From Manduca sexta (Eukaryota > Arthropoda > Insecta > Lepidoptera > Sphingidae), in assembly GCF_014839805.1 (NCBI RefSeq), contig NC_051140.1, forward strand, positions 11,367,826 through 11,431,825: a stretch of 64,000 nt of DNA, given 5' to 3'. Numbering within the stretch: the first letter of the stretch is position 1; every line of letters begins with the position of its first letter. The notes beneath the pieces are model-generated. The model was not told the DNA's origin, ran no database searches, and saw nothing but the letters and a program-made list of their open reading frames with translations. Shown in pieces: positions 14,321 to 27,310 of this stretch. The translations under genes and the position numbers were made by a program.

Positions 14321-15478
14321 AAAACGATACTACGCAATTTATAAGGCGTAATAAAAACTGTTCTTTATACCAGCTCTATATACGTAAGATAGTATTTCAG
14401 TGAGCAAGCCACCCACTGCATTAAGGTACGAGGAAAGCCTAAGACCCGAACAATAAAAAGGAAACGCTCCACGACGTGCGTGACCACCGGCTCAATGCAA
14501 ATTATACTTCCATACATTTCATACAATAAAACCAAATGAGCCCTTTTAACGCAACATGAGAAATCGATAAAAAACCACCGAGCACCGCTCTTGTAAGTAA
14601 ATATTTAGTTTAGTACCCCGCCCAGGGCTATTTAAATAAGTTCATAGCATAAAAAAGTTTTATAGTATATTCTCACATATATTATATTGTAATATATATT
14701 ATATACTATAAATTTTCATATGCAAACAATAAAAGTATTAGGGAAATTAGCGTTTTGTACATGATGTTATATGATGTTTGTTTTTATTTTCGTTATGAGA
14801 ATTCATTCAAGTATAGATGGTACTAAGACAGCGTAGAGTCTCAGAAAAACGGATGTGCCGACTTGCGAATTTACTTAATAATATTTGCTAAAAAATTAAT
14901 TTATTTTATTTCTAGCTCTTAATTTCAAATAAAACAAGACGCCTTAAATTAATAAAAAACACTAGGTATTTTATATAACAGTATTCTTCAGCTTGTAAAA
15001 GTTGATTCACATAGTGACCGCCCAGGGCCACATTGAAGAGCATCAACGGTTTTGCGGCACATTTTCAGTGAATACACCCGAGTTTATGCCTGGAACGGGC
15101 CGAAAATATATTTTTCGGCAGTAAAGGGCTGTCCCCGGAGTTTGTCCTGACCACCGGCCGATCATAACCCAATTACACTTCAACCGCATTTTTATGAACA
15201 CGCTACACCTTACTACAAAACAAAAACGATACCTAGCATATAAACGATGCCCAGGGCGGATTTTATTGAAAAAAATCGCCATATCGTCGAAATTTTGATC
15301 CTGAAAACGAGTACATTTTTAGGCGTTGGGGTATTTTGTGATAGACGTTCGGTATTGATGTAGAATTTAATGTCACACTTATTATGTCCCGCTGTTTGGG
15401 ATGCAAGGTAGACAGACGACTTGATATGTCACAGGACACCTTGATAGCAGGTCGCTTTTGACAGTACGTCTGTAAATA

Positions 15479-15542
15479 TTTAGGGGATGCCTATGCTCAG
15501 CAGTGGACTTCATGGGGCTGATCATCATTAGCCACTCACAGA
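15479..15542 (+). repeat. Short retroelement tail fragment
   Basis: GATGCCTATGCTCAGCAGTG followed by a GGGCTGATCATCATT end resembles the family B 3' end (GTGCTCAGTAGTGGGACAG, then TGATAAT). No head is present. Confidence 0.45.
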
Positions 15543-17046
15543 TAAATCATGTGATAATTCATCATCGTTCAAATTTTCGTCCAAAAATTATGCGGCTTAA
15601 GCAAAAGTGAAGTCTGGAGAGGCAGAATTATTTTTTTCTAAATGGAAACTTTGGAGAAAATTTTATTAAAGTAGTTAACGAATCCCTATATTTACAAAAA
15701 GAACATATATTTTAGGTCAAATCACGTTTGATCTCCGAACCCTTACGATCTGTTTCTATGGTAATGATTTTAATTCTTCCATTCCACACATCAAAGCATA
15801 ATACAAAATATCCCGCGAAATATTTTTCCCCAAAAATATTCATGAAAGATACTATCCATTTTCGCAAATATTTTCGTATGATTTAATTTATCCTAACGTT
15901 CGCAAGCCTTAATAGTTAAATAACAGCGAGTGTTAGATGAGCCGTGGAAAGCAGTTATAGCCAATTGCGTGCCTGTAATATGCCAATTATTGTCTACAGC
16001 ACGTTGTGTCACTGCGCTTCGTATTCAATGCGATCCCATTCTACATACTCTATAGCACTTTATTATAAAGTTAATAAGGGCGAAATTAACTTTAATTGAA
16101 TTTGAATACTGGAGATGCTTTGTCGATCAGTAACGCATTCATTATGTTTTCAACAATATTAATTATAATAACTATTTACCTTCACAACTATAACAAGTCT
16201 TGAATATTTGTTGCCTGAGATTTTTCATTCCACGTCTCCTATTTTGGGCCAAAGAAATTATTACTGTTATCATGTTTATAAATTGGAAATAAATCTTAAC
16301 TTTTCGGATAGTATTAGGGTTTTAAGTCAGATACCGAAAAAAATAGTTTAGTACTAAGCAAAAGGATTCATACCTTTCTACTAACCTCTTTAGACACACA
16401 GGTCTGTTACAATATTGTACAATGTCTTTAAGTTTCTAGAATCGAATACTATGTCCAAGATATTCGTTAGAATCGATCTCCGTTTATGGAATATTTACAA
16501 GCGATAAACTCGATAGCCCAGTATGATCGCGTCAGCGAGCCGTTTGATTTTTACCCTTCTTTTGGAGTGTCGCCAAACTACATACACTCGTAGTTTAGTG
16601 TGTGAACATTTCGCTTGAGTTGTGTCCATTGGAATAATAAACGATCGTGTTATTCTCTTAAACCTGGAGTTGTCGTATTTGTATAAAGAATGCAACTTAT
16701 TATATCTTTGACAAAATAACTAATAAACATAATATTTATTGATATTTACTAACTAATGAATAGTTCTACGAACATGGATAAAATTTGAGCAGATATTTGC
16801 ACCCTTATTACTGTATAATAAAAATACGCATTTGTGGAATCATATAAACATCATATGCAAAGAAAATCTTGTACAATAGGAGCAATTTAGGTCGGATTTG
16901 TTCAGGGTTTTATGAAGAGGTGTATGTGAGAAAAAGAAAATCTTTATATATCTCGAAACTATTTGTTATTTAAATTTTATAACAAGCATACACTACTACT
17001 TATTCATACACATGAAAACCTTCACCCAAACCAGAAAACTTTCAAC

Positions 17047-17263
17047 TTAAGGTTATAGCTTAAGGTCCATTTTTCGTCGTATTAAATTTTAAAGGCCGAA
17101 ATATCCATGCATATTAATTATTTTTACGTTTTTCTTTCAACTGCGAGAACTAATCACTAACTAGACGTGAATTTAAATTCTTTACTTGTCAATACTTGTT
17201 TAGTTACCCAGATTAAAGGTGAAACAAAATGTATGAAAAATGGACCTTAAGCTATAACCTTAA
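17047..17263. mobile_element. Short MITE with perfect 28-bp inverted ends and TTAA flanks
   Basis: The 28 bp at 17048-17075 are the exact reverse complement of 17235-17262 (core GGTTATAGCTTAAGGTCCAT). TTAA stands at both outer ends (17047-17050 and 17260-17263), matching the TTAA target of piggyBac-type transposons. The interior of about 160 bp is AT-rich and non-coding. TTAA also occurs inside the arms, so the exact end is uncertain by a few bases. Confidence 0.65.
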
Positions 17264-20200
17264 ATACGTAACAGATGAAAACGTCTGCATAAAATGGTAC
17301 GAACTTTAACCGCACTAAGATATTCGCTCGTAACAAAGCCAATTATTGCATTCAAGTGGACTAAATGACTAGCCAGCATAAGGGACAGGCAGGGATCAGC
17401 AAATTTCCGGTTACCCGGCCGTTTATGACAGTGGTCATTTTCCGGGCTATTACAACCGAGGTTTTTACTTTTGTATTTGAACGTATGTACAAAAATTTGG
17501 CACCTTTTGCCATGATTTTTCGCTCGTCATATTTGCTGTAGTTCTTCTTTTATACCGATTACGTCCGTTTTTTTTTAAAGCAGTTTTTCGGTATTCAGTA
17601 TAAAACGGTTGGAATTTAAGTTTGGATTTGTCGTTATGAATATAACGATATATACTTATAATAGTAAACATGTAAGTAAATTATGAACTAATAATAAGAC
17701 ATCACATGTCTACAGTAAAACGTCGAGCTAATCGAAAAGCTGACTAAAGCAACGCATAAACTCAAGCCACTGTTTATGATACACCAACCACAACTTCCGA
17801 ACAACATATTCATAAAACACATACGCCATTAAAGGAGTACGACAATTCTTTGACAGTGAAAAATGCGACGCTTTCCACTTGCAATAATGTGGGCCGTTAT
17901 ACCAAATTACTTCATAAGTCTAAAGTTGACTCCGGGAAACGGGGATATTCACAAAGGTAAAGCCATAAATATCGGTCTATTGTTTTAGTCACAAAGCGAA
18001 CACTTCTTTTTATTATTTGACCCTTTTGTGGGTAGCAATAAAATGAGGCTGAAAGTGGTAAATAATAATCTGGTGGCTGGTGTTGCTCCGTTGAACCCGA
18101 TCCGATGGGACCGGTAAATCTTTATAAGAACAACACTCGTTCAGATATTTTACATTGATTAAAATAAAAGCCATTCAAATAAGCGACTTGTAACGCATCC
18201 CACGAGGGATGACAGGGTAATTTTGAAAAAGAACCCGAAAGATTAACGTAGCGGGCCTTGATGACTTTATAATAAAAGTAAAGGTCATGTGACAGTCAAA
18301 AGTATATTAGTGTGCAGAAATTAAATTTAAAACATACTAGTACCGTTTAAATTACTTTTCAGATTGATGTAAGTAAAATGTGTAAAGGATGACTGTAATT
18401 TTAATGTTTTATGAAAGCCAAAGTCCGAGATTAGTCGCTAAAATGAATTCATGTATTTTGGTGAAGCGAATATCAACCTTAAACAAACTAGGGATATTCA
18501 ATGGATGCGTGCCATAAAATATTAATTTAAATGGGTAGTGTTTAATAAAGTTTATCTGAGAGTATTATGTAATTATTATTATTAATATAAAATATGCATT
18601 TGCCGAATTCGTATTAACATTTTCGTATACACGAATATAATAGAAATATCTTATTGATGAAATATTTTCTGGGAGGAGTAGTTAACAATTTTTATCAACA
18701 ATGCATTTTGCAAAGCCTATTTTCTCGTCAAATGTTTAGAAATACTACGGTTTAATGGAGTAGCTGTAAGTTTTACAGTAATGTAGTGTTTCTCGATAAG
18801 AGTTTGACAGCAGCGCGACGTTTAAATTAGTAAGTATTTAAAAACCTTCTAAAGAACGAAATAAGCTGAAAGTATAACATTTAGGGCACATTGCGCCTAC
18901 ATTATTATGTTTTAAACTGTAGAGGACTAACGACGCCGTGACCCCAATTATTTTTACAACAATGGCTGTTGTGTAAACCGGATTCAGCGGGTACTCCCGA
19001 AATTTGCATTACATTGCCTAACACCAAACACGATTTGTTTTTGTGAATGCCCAAGTGAATTTAGCTTTCGGACATTCGAATTTTTATGTTTAAAAATTAC
19101 CCGTTTAGTAATTCCACGCTCGAACATCGAAAGTACTTTAAGCCGTAAATTTTAATTTTAGCTCCGGGTCAACAACCCTGTTTGGAGAGTAATCACAATT
19201 TTACTGAAATGAGCTCTGCCGCTTTTATATTAAAAATAATTTTAATGTGTGCGGGGTTTTAGTTTATATACAGAAAGGGGAAGTTATTGTCGTTTTTTGT
19301 TAAAAAAAATAAAGAAATTGAAATATAAATTGCACTTGTTTTTCATCCCTGTTTTTATGCTATAATAATTGTGGAGTAAAAGAATTATATTTTATATTAA
19401 GAGTTACGAGATTCTGCGTCCCTGAGGTCAGGGTTCGCGTAAAAGATGATTACGTATACTTAATACTTTTTGAGGATTCAGAATATTGTTTTTTTTTTGT
19501 GGTGAAATATCGCATATTATTCTACGAATAGCTTTGAGTAGAATAATTCCTACAAACGATTTCTAGACTTCAACATCATCTGTGAACGATAAATCTAAGT
19601 TCCTTCCAACCCTCTAAATATAAACGTATACTCATCAAATAACTATAACCGCAGTCGACTTCGTATCTCTGCTCACTACATAAATCAAATATAAATAAAG
19701 GACCTCATAAGCTGTCAACGTAATGCCATTCAAGCCAGGGCTGGGTGCGTAATATCGTCGAATAAATCATGTTTAGTTAAAATATGCCTCAATACCTTCT
19801 GAATATGAAATCACTTTTCACCATTTAGAATGAAAAGATTTAATTTTGAAGTATAGGAAAGGATGAGTTAGTAAATTTAATAAAATTATTTCGCTGCGCA
19901 TATTGTCAATTTGTTGCCAAGAAACACTACACACATTATGGAACGTGACATTTGATTTAACAACTTTGTCAAAATCAACTGTCAGTTTCAAATGGGTATT
20001 TTAACACTGGCGGGGGATTTCAAAATAGAGTTTTTTCGATTACCCGATTTTTAGTCTCTCTTTGTTTTATATCTGCCATTATTACTCGACTGTGGCAAAC
20101 CACCGATAAATGGTGGCAGCCATAATACAAACGAAGAAGAACACTAATTGCGGGTGAATTCGCAGCGGACGACCACCACACATGCCCTGGACTCGTAACG

Positions 20201-20624
20201 TGTTCTGTCAGGTTTCGACAGCCTCTAATAGTATAGTGTTTCTCGGCAACAAGTTGATAGCCTCTGTGAGGAACTTCATACTTTACTTATACTTTGCTTG
20301 TTAATATTTAATGTGGCTGACGGTTTAAAGGAAGAATGTATAAATTGTTTACAATAAGACAGGCTTCCCATATTTTATGAGTGGATCGCAACAAGAAAAT
20401 GGAAGATATTCCAAGCTTAGTTCAATTATAGGATACATGCGCCTGGACGACACGTACCTATAATAAATCATGTGATATTCACATATTCCCGATAGTCACG
20501 TTTCAACACTTTTACTTTAAGTTGCCTGCGATTGTGGAAAGTCATCGTTCCATTAATCGACGACGGTGTATGTCGAACTTACTATCGTAAAATTTTGACA
20601 TTTTATCGTACTAATACAATAGTT

Positions 20625-21000
20625 GACTGCCTCAATGGCGTGGTTATTTATGGTATGATTGTAGTGCTCAGGTCACGGATTCGATTTTCGGATTGGGAAG
20701 TGATATTGGGTTTTTCTACTCAGTCTCAGCGCGGAGTCTGAAATTAGTGCCCGATATGGCTCGCCCTCTATCGAATCATGAGAATACACACGGTGGAAAG
20801 TGCGTACACTAGTTGCACTACTGCCGAACCCTTTGGGATAAAAGGCTAGAGTGTGTACATTAGTTGAATTTTCAGTTCGGAATCTCGATATGACAACAGC
20901 CTTGGCTCCGTCCACATCATGAGACGGAATAAATTTGCCAAAAAGAGTATTTGTTGCACCTCTGCCTACCCCTTCGGCGATAAGGGGCGTGTTTTGTGTA
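20625..21000 (+). mobile_element. SINE family A with a duplicated 3' segment
   Basis: The head GACTGCCTCAATGGCGTGGT at 20625 is followed by a decayed body up to about 20855. A second, better-preserved 3' body then follows (CAGTTCGGAATCTCGAT to CCCCTTCGGCGATAAG). The element therefore carries its 3' part twice in the same orientation. Confidence 0.7.
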
Positions 21001-21334
21001 TTATACTATAAAATATTTATTAATATAAACTGAGTGGGATTAAATTATCTATTGCAAAATACCCCTCCCGTAACACTAAGAAGCCTTGCATGCTAAGGCC
21101 GACTTTATGAACCAATTTGCACGAAGAACAAGCTACGGATAGTTTATTATATTTCTACGTAAAATAAAAAAGATGGCCGCAGTTGTTCGCGTTATGTTTT
21201 TGTGCAAAAAACACGTTTTAACCAGTATAATAATACTTTTCATGACGTAATCGCCTTTAACGATACGCTGCTAATGGAACTGTAATAATAAATTCTATTA
21301 TTAAAAATGTGAAAATTCATCAAGTTTATATGTT

Positions 21335-21505
21335 TGTTACCGATAAACGCCTAAACCGCTAAATGGATTTGTATGAAATTTTGCACACAAATAAACTAAG
21401 CCGTGGATTAATGCCAAATCTACCTTTCATCCCTTAACTACACATTGCACTGTGAATGTATTATGCTGGTGAGACTTTTACGCGGGAAAAACCGTTAGTA
21501 AAAAT
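21335..21505 (+). repeat. Old copy of the 'GAGCAAAAGCTAGT' repeat
   Basis: CGCTAAATGGATTTGTATGA, AAATTTTGCACACAAATA and GAGACTTTTACGCGGGAAAA keep the order of the family. The terminal motif is decayed. Confidence 0.45.
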
Positions 21506-23267
21506 TTTAATGTTTCATTGTATTTATGTGAACTGCAGTAAAAACGTATCATGTAGTAGGTACTCGTAATATGAACATTTTATACCATAAGACGCACCCT
21601 TAGAACTAAAGTGACCTAATACAAATTTTATATTATATTTTCTCATTTTGCTGAAAACACGACTTTCTAAAGCATGATTTATAACCCTATGACGGGAAAA
21701 AGACAAAATTATAGGATAGAGAGATTCTCACTTTTAACAACCGCCCAATTCCCCGCCTTCTATATCGTTTTCAAATCTTTTTTATTTGTTTCCCACGAAT
21801 CGCCTTTTTTGAGTTACGGCACTTTAGTTCTAAGAATACGACGTGTTTAAGAGTTTAAAATATTTTTTACTGACGCTTCAAATTCCAAAATTATCTGATA
21901 TCAACTTCCTTTATTTAGTGACTGTGTAACATCATCAATACAATTTTCAAGTAGATAGTACAAGGATGCCATGACCTATTTGTGGCCAGTAAAAGACCGC
22001 AAATTCTTGATATTTATAGGGTCGTCTGTGTCAAATAGTGGCTGAAAGCGAAGTCGAGTCAGTCGTTACAAGCTTTATAGGTTAGCCAGCCTTCACCACC
22101 GATTCGTAATCACTTTTCGGATCACTGGAATAACACAACAATATTTTATTTTAGATATAAACTCCTATTACACATGTCACAAATTAATATCGTTTTTTTA
22201 TTGCAGTTGAATGACGTGACGAGCATGCAGCTTTCCTGATGCTAAGCGAAACGACTGCTCATATACAGTAGTAATGGCGCTGGTTACAATGTCTTTCTAT
22301 CTAGAAAACAAAGGCAATGCACACTGGTGCTTAGCGGTAAAAATAGACAGGGCTACCTATCTAGATGGCCCCTCGCAATTGTAACACCTCTCATCAGTAT
22401 AAGTACATGATTCAGACTGTTGAAATAGAAACATAATGGATTGGCAAAATTATAATATATGTAATATTGATGTAATAACATAAAATCACCACATATTTCT
22501 ATTTTCTTATAAAATTAACATTTATAAAACATACAGTAATTAACAAAATTCACTAGCAATTTACTGTTGAATGTTTTAACTATGCATTTATAATAAGACC
22601 TTAAAGGAAATTTACATCAGGTAGACGACAGATCAAAACTAAGCTTAGTCGCTTCTGAAACAAGCTTAAAATGATAAGTTTAATTCCTTATATTTAGTGG
22701 TATAAGAGCGAATGAGCAAGAGAATATAGCAAAATAAACATCGGAACAAATCCTTGGAACAAATTAACCGAGCACCATAACTGTAGTGTGTTATAAAAGA
22801 TTGCAGCTAAATTACTGGGCCATTAAACAGACGGCAGGTGCCCCTGGGGTAAAGTGTACACCTCGCTTTACGAGCATTTAATATTGAAACCGTTTGTCAA
22901 CATTTTATAAATAACTTATGTATATTTTGTATGAACAAAGAAGACAAGTAATTTTGTAATTATAAATGATGCGTAATTAAATTTAATTTTCGTTCGATTT
23001 TGAGTGTAATTATTTATTAACTATCTGTACACTGTAGTCCTGTAATAAATTAATTTTACTTTGTTTATAAAGTTGTTAGGTCAATTTTATTTCCAGCATA
23101 TTTGTAATAAACTCAATTCTTTGGGTTCAAATCAAAACCGCAATTTATGCTGCTTATTGAATAATATATCTATTATCTTGACTTTTTTATAATCTATATT
23201 CTCATGTAATAGATCTAAAATTTACGTGCAAGATCATATTTATTACGGTAATGATATTCATTTTATA

Positions 23268-23480
23268 TTATACTAACTTTTGCTTGTGGCTCCGCCCGAG
23301 TGAGATTTTTTTTTCCGGATAAATATTTTGTCGGATAAAAGTAGTCTATAATAGCATTCTGGAGTAATGTAGCTTCCTATTAGTAAAAAAAATTCAAAAC
23401 CGTTAAGTAGTTCCTGAGATTAGCGCATTCAAACTAACAAACAATGAAACCTTTCAGTTTTATTTATTAGTATAGACTTA
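23268..23480 (-). repeat. Copy of the 'GAGCAAAAGCTAGT' repeat, inverse
   Basis: ACTAACTTTTGCTTGTGGCT, CCGCCCGAGTGAGA, AAAAGTAGTCTATAATAGCA, CGTTAAGTAGTTCCTGAGAT and CATTCAAACTAACAAACA follow in family order. Confidence 0.7.
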
Positions 23481-24099
23481 AAATGCACAGTTTCCAAACG
23501 GTTGCCTCTTAAAATAATGAAATAATTATGTTCTTTCGTAGTATAGTCAGTTCATTAATCTTTGTTCCGAAAAAAAAACATTTCGGATCCCATGCCTTAC
23601 CAGCAAAGGAGCATATAACAAATAAGATTTTAATTTTAATACTTACATATTATCTAGTTTCACACTTTCAGTTAATACTATTACAATAGCATTTTTGTGT
23701 ACTTTCCCCTGCAGACGACCCCTCACAGTCAATCCACAACTCCAGTTACTTTCACTTGGCGCGCAAGTTCTCTTCGAATGAAAACCTTCGTTACTCATTC
23801 TAAGAAAAAGTTTAATTCTAAAGATCTTTTTCGCAAAGTCGGAGTCACATTACCTAAGTTAATACATGAACGTCTTAAAAACATGCCCTTAAATATTTTA
23901 TACAAACAATAAAAAAAAAAAAGTGATATTTCTATGAGATATTTCTTGGAGCTATGATGCCGTCTAAATATTATAACTAGTAGAAACACGATGATGAAAA
24001 TATTGTTACAGATAGTGTTATATATGCACTCTACGACCTGAATGGACAGCCCTTGTCGGCCTACGTCTTACAGTAAAAAAATGTTGCTCTGCGGTTGTC

Positions 24100-24325
24100 G
24101 ATTGCCTCTCGTAATTGCATCGCGTGTACCGTACGACACTGCCCTGTCCTGGGTTCGAATCTTAGGTCAAATAAAGTAGTTTTTCTTCTCAGAAGTTGCT
24201 GTTTAAAAAGTGTACCCGGTGGCCTAAATTCACCCCCTAACACATCGAGGGACGGAACATTAGTGACAAATAAATGACTTTATTGTACCTCTGCCTAATT
24301 CGGGGAAAAAGACATAATGTATTTG
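24100..24325 (+). mobile_element. Diverged SINE, family A
   Basis: GATTGCCTCTCGTAATTGCA and a conserved B box, GGGTTCGAATC, near 24151 mark the tRNA-like head. The body is strongly diverged but retains the GAGGGACGGAACA and TGTACCTCTGCCTAATTCGG blocks. Confidence 0.65.
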
Positions 24326-26844
24326 TTTACATTGTTTTTTCTTGATCTCCACAATTATTTTTTGTTATGCGAGCTGTCTTCCCACGACCATCTTTTTTCT
24401 TTGAAACCGTATTTTATTACGCAATTATACTTAAGGCCAGTTCAGTAACATATCGACTTATAATATCAACTACGACGATTTCGTGATGTTCACTTGAATA
24501 TACCTATCCATAATCAATAGAACAACATAATGCCAATGCATATATCACATATTGAAGCCAAGGCGATAATTTCATTGTCTACCTAGTCACTAACTAGAGG
24601 ATTTGTACGTTAGGCCCAGCCCGTCTCCAATTGACGTAGTATCCAGACATAAACCTCGACGGTCGGAAAGCTTGTTTATTACTATTAGTATTTTGAGCAT
24701 ATAATATAATATACATAAACATTTTGCGGTCATATGCACTCAATGTGAAATTTATGATTTAATTACTGTTATTGCTTTGGTTATGGTAATTTGGAAATAA
24801 TTTAATTTTGGAAATTGCTTACATCATTGTGGTAAAGTTTTTGCAAAAACTAAAATGTTATATTTTCAGATTCAATTGACTGTGTTTCTTTATAAGATAT
24901 GACCAAGCCCATGTCAAAGTTTAATATCCGAAATATAACAGCTCAGAGCATGAATATTAAATGTAATCTTATTGATAAATCTGAAGATGGCAAAGGTTGC
25001 AACTGTCGTGTAGGCTATAATGTCGATATATTCTTGAGAGCGCTCAGTACTATTTACTCTACAATATTCTCCCTTGTGGAAATCTCTTAGATGCGATCAT
25101 AAATCGCTTCGGTTGACATAATAGCGTAAAGGGAGCGGCTTGGATTTATGCATGTTTGATTTAGAGGGAAGTGAGGGTTGTCATTTCAACAACGTTTTCA
25201 CTAAAAATATGGTACGCTTACATACGCAAATATTATTTTGAAAGGCGAAGCGTGCGCGGCCGTTTTTACACAGCCGTTTCGAGTATTTCATTTCCACTTG
25301 TATTTAAATAAGCTCAAGAATTTTCATGAGCGCACTGAAATATCACACACGCAATAATAAGACGACATGAAAACCGGCCTAAAATAAAAACGAGCCGGGA
25401 TCGTTGTAACATATCCGTTATCCGGTTTGTTCGATACCAAATGAGGGTATCGTAAATTTCATTTAGTACGCGTTTGCTTTTACGATTTATTGGCAGACAT
25501 TCGATCAGTTAAATATTCAGATAAACGTTCAAATTCAAACGTTTTCGTTTCATTTATGTAAAGTGATACTCGAAAATCAAAAATAATAATCGAATCCCCG
25601 AACAATTACATCGGAGAGACATAAGAATATTCCATCTATTTACATTTTATCAGATAACTCATTCGGAATTTATTTAACCTGGCGACTGTGAAACAGGGAC
25701 TCTGTATTAAATTTATTTCGGAGCCAGCGTTCGTTTATTGCGTCTTAGATTGGAATTGGAATATCCAGGCAGGACAGATTAACAATTTTCGAATTCTAAG
25801 GGCAGCCAGCGTTCTATATTCAAGACACGATTCAAATTAAGTGATAAAGCGTTGGGAGTGCGCCGCCTGTGCCGGTTGTGCCCGGTTGTCACCCGGTAAT
25901 ACCGAAGAAGCGACGTGCCCTTCGCTCCATTACCACTTCTGTGCTGCATCTCGGCCAATTTGTCGAAGAAAATGTTCACCCCCTGCCATTAAAGAACCGA
26001 TTACACCCCATCTGATACGACACACGAACGGAGCTGATCCGTTTCCGAATTATCCAATATAAATTACTTTTTCTAGCATTTCTCTAAATTGTTAATATAT
26101 TTTGTAGTTATTATGAGTGTAGGTAAAGAATAATATTTCGATAACTAGAGTAGATAGTAGGTACATGTGATTGTTAATAAACGGTTTCATAGTTAATAGT
26201 TAATGTACCGTGGTAGTGATGTAAACAGTTACACTACAATTTACAAACTTAATAATAGGAGTATCTAGATTTATTATATGACCCTAATTATAGTTCTAAA
26301 AAGGAGAATAGTGGACAGGGTTATCTAGCTATTAATATACATGTATTTTCCCTCCTTGACCTTTTTAATAGCGTGAGGTAAGAAGTCATCCACTCTGCAA
26401 TTATTTTCATTCATGTTTGAGCATTATTTATTACAGAAAACTATGAGTAAATCCAAACAATATTAAAGAAGTTATTTTAATAGATATAATCATATTGTTT
26501 TTTTTTTATAATAATTAAGTGTGTTTAATATCAACTAACCCGCCCTGGGATTTATACGTGTAATGCAGCATATATATACCCTACATTGATTTTTCTTTTG
26601 TAAGGGCTAAGGTATCGATCAAAATTTATTCCTAATTACTGCGTTGTACGGGACCATTTTTTTAAATATAAAAATGGGTTATATATTATTCTTAAAAAAT
26701 GGACTATGCCACTATACATTTTTCGGTAGACCTATAAAAGAGGAACGATTCCACCCAACATTATTTTGTTATATCCATAGGTTACATTTTCAATAAAAGC
26801 TCCCAATCGTCTAGATTTTTTTGAACATCTTCAACACTCATCGT

Positions 26845-27035
26845 TATTTTTAACCAATTCATACCAAACTAATGAATATATTATACGCATAATCCTTTCT
26901 CTTAAATCAATCCGTCCATTGGTAAAAACGGCTTATAAAAATCCGTTCAGTAATTTTTGAGTTTATCGTATTTAGATAGAAAAACAGACAGATAGAGGGA
27001 CGCGGCAGGGCACTTTATTTCATAGTTCATACTAT
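26845..27035. repeat. Fragment of the same short repeat class
   Basis: CATACCAAACTAATGAATA, AAAATCCGTTCAGTAATTT and AAAACAGACAGATAGAGGGA, ending in CACTTTATTTCATA. The terminal 'CGCGGG' motif is absent. Confidence 0.55.
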
Positions 27036-27131
27036 GTAATTTGATAAATGAAGATTACTTACTACCAGCGCTACATTTCTATTTCTAAATTATTTAAATT
27101 AACTGTATTAATTTTGAATTATTTTAAATTT

Positions 27132-27310
27132 GACTGCCTCCGTGGCAAATTGATATGGCTTTAAGATCCCAGGTTTGAATCCCGGGTCGTACAAACGGAT
27201 ATTTGGGTTTTCTGCTCAGTATAGCTCGGAGGCTGGACTTTGTGACCAATATATTGATAGTAGTTGCACCTCTGCTTACCCGTTTTTGGATGAAAGTGCG
27301 ATGTGTGTCT
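27132..27310 (+). mobile_element. SINE family A with internal deletion
   Basis: GACTGCCTCCGTGGCAAATT, then GGTTTGAATCCCGGGTCG (B box) and CTGCTCAGTATAGCTCGGAG are clear. The middle block with the CACATCA motif is missing, so the copy is about 80 bp shorter than the one at 5324. Confidence 0.75.

Noticed and set aside
25841..26062. 73-codon Cys-rich + strand frame
   Set aside because: Cysteine spacing shows no zinc-finger or secreted-peptide pattern, and no splice or promoter context supports it.
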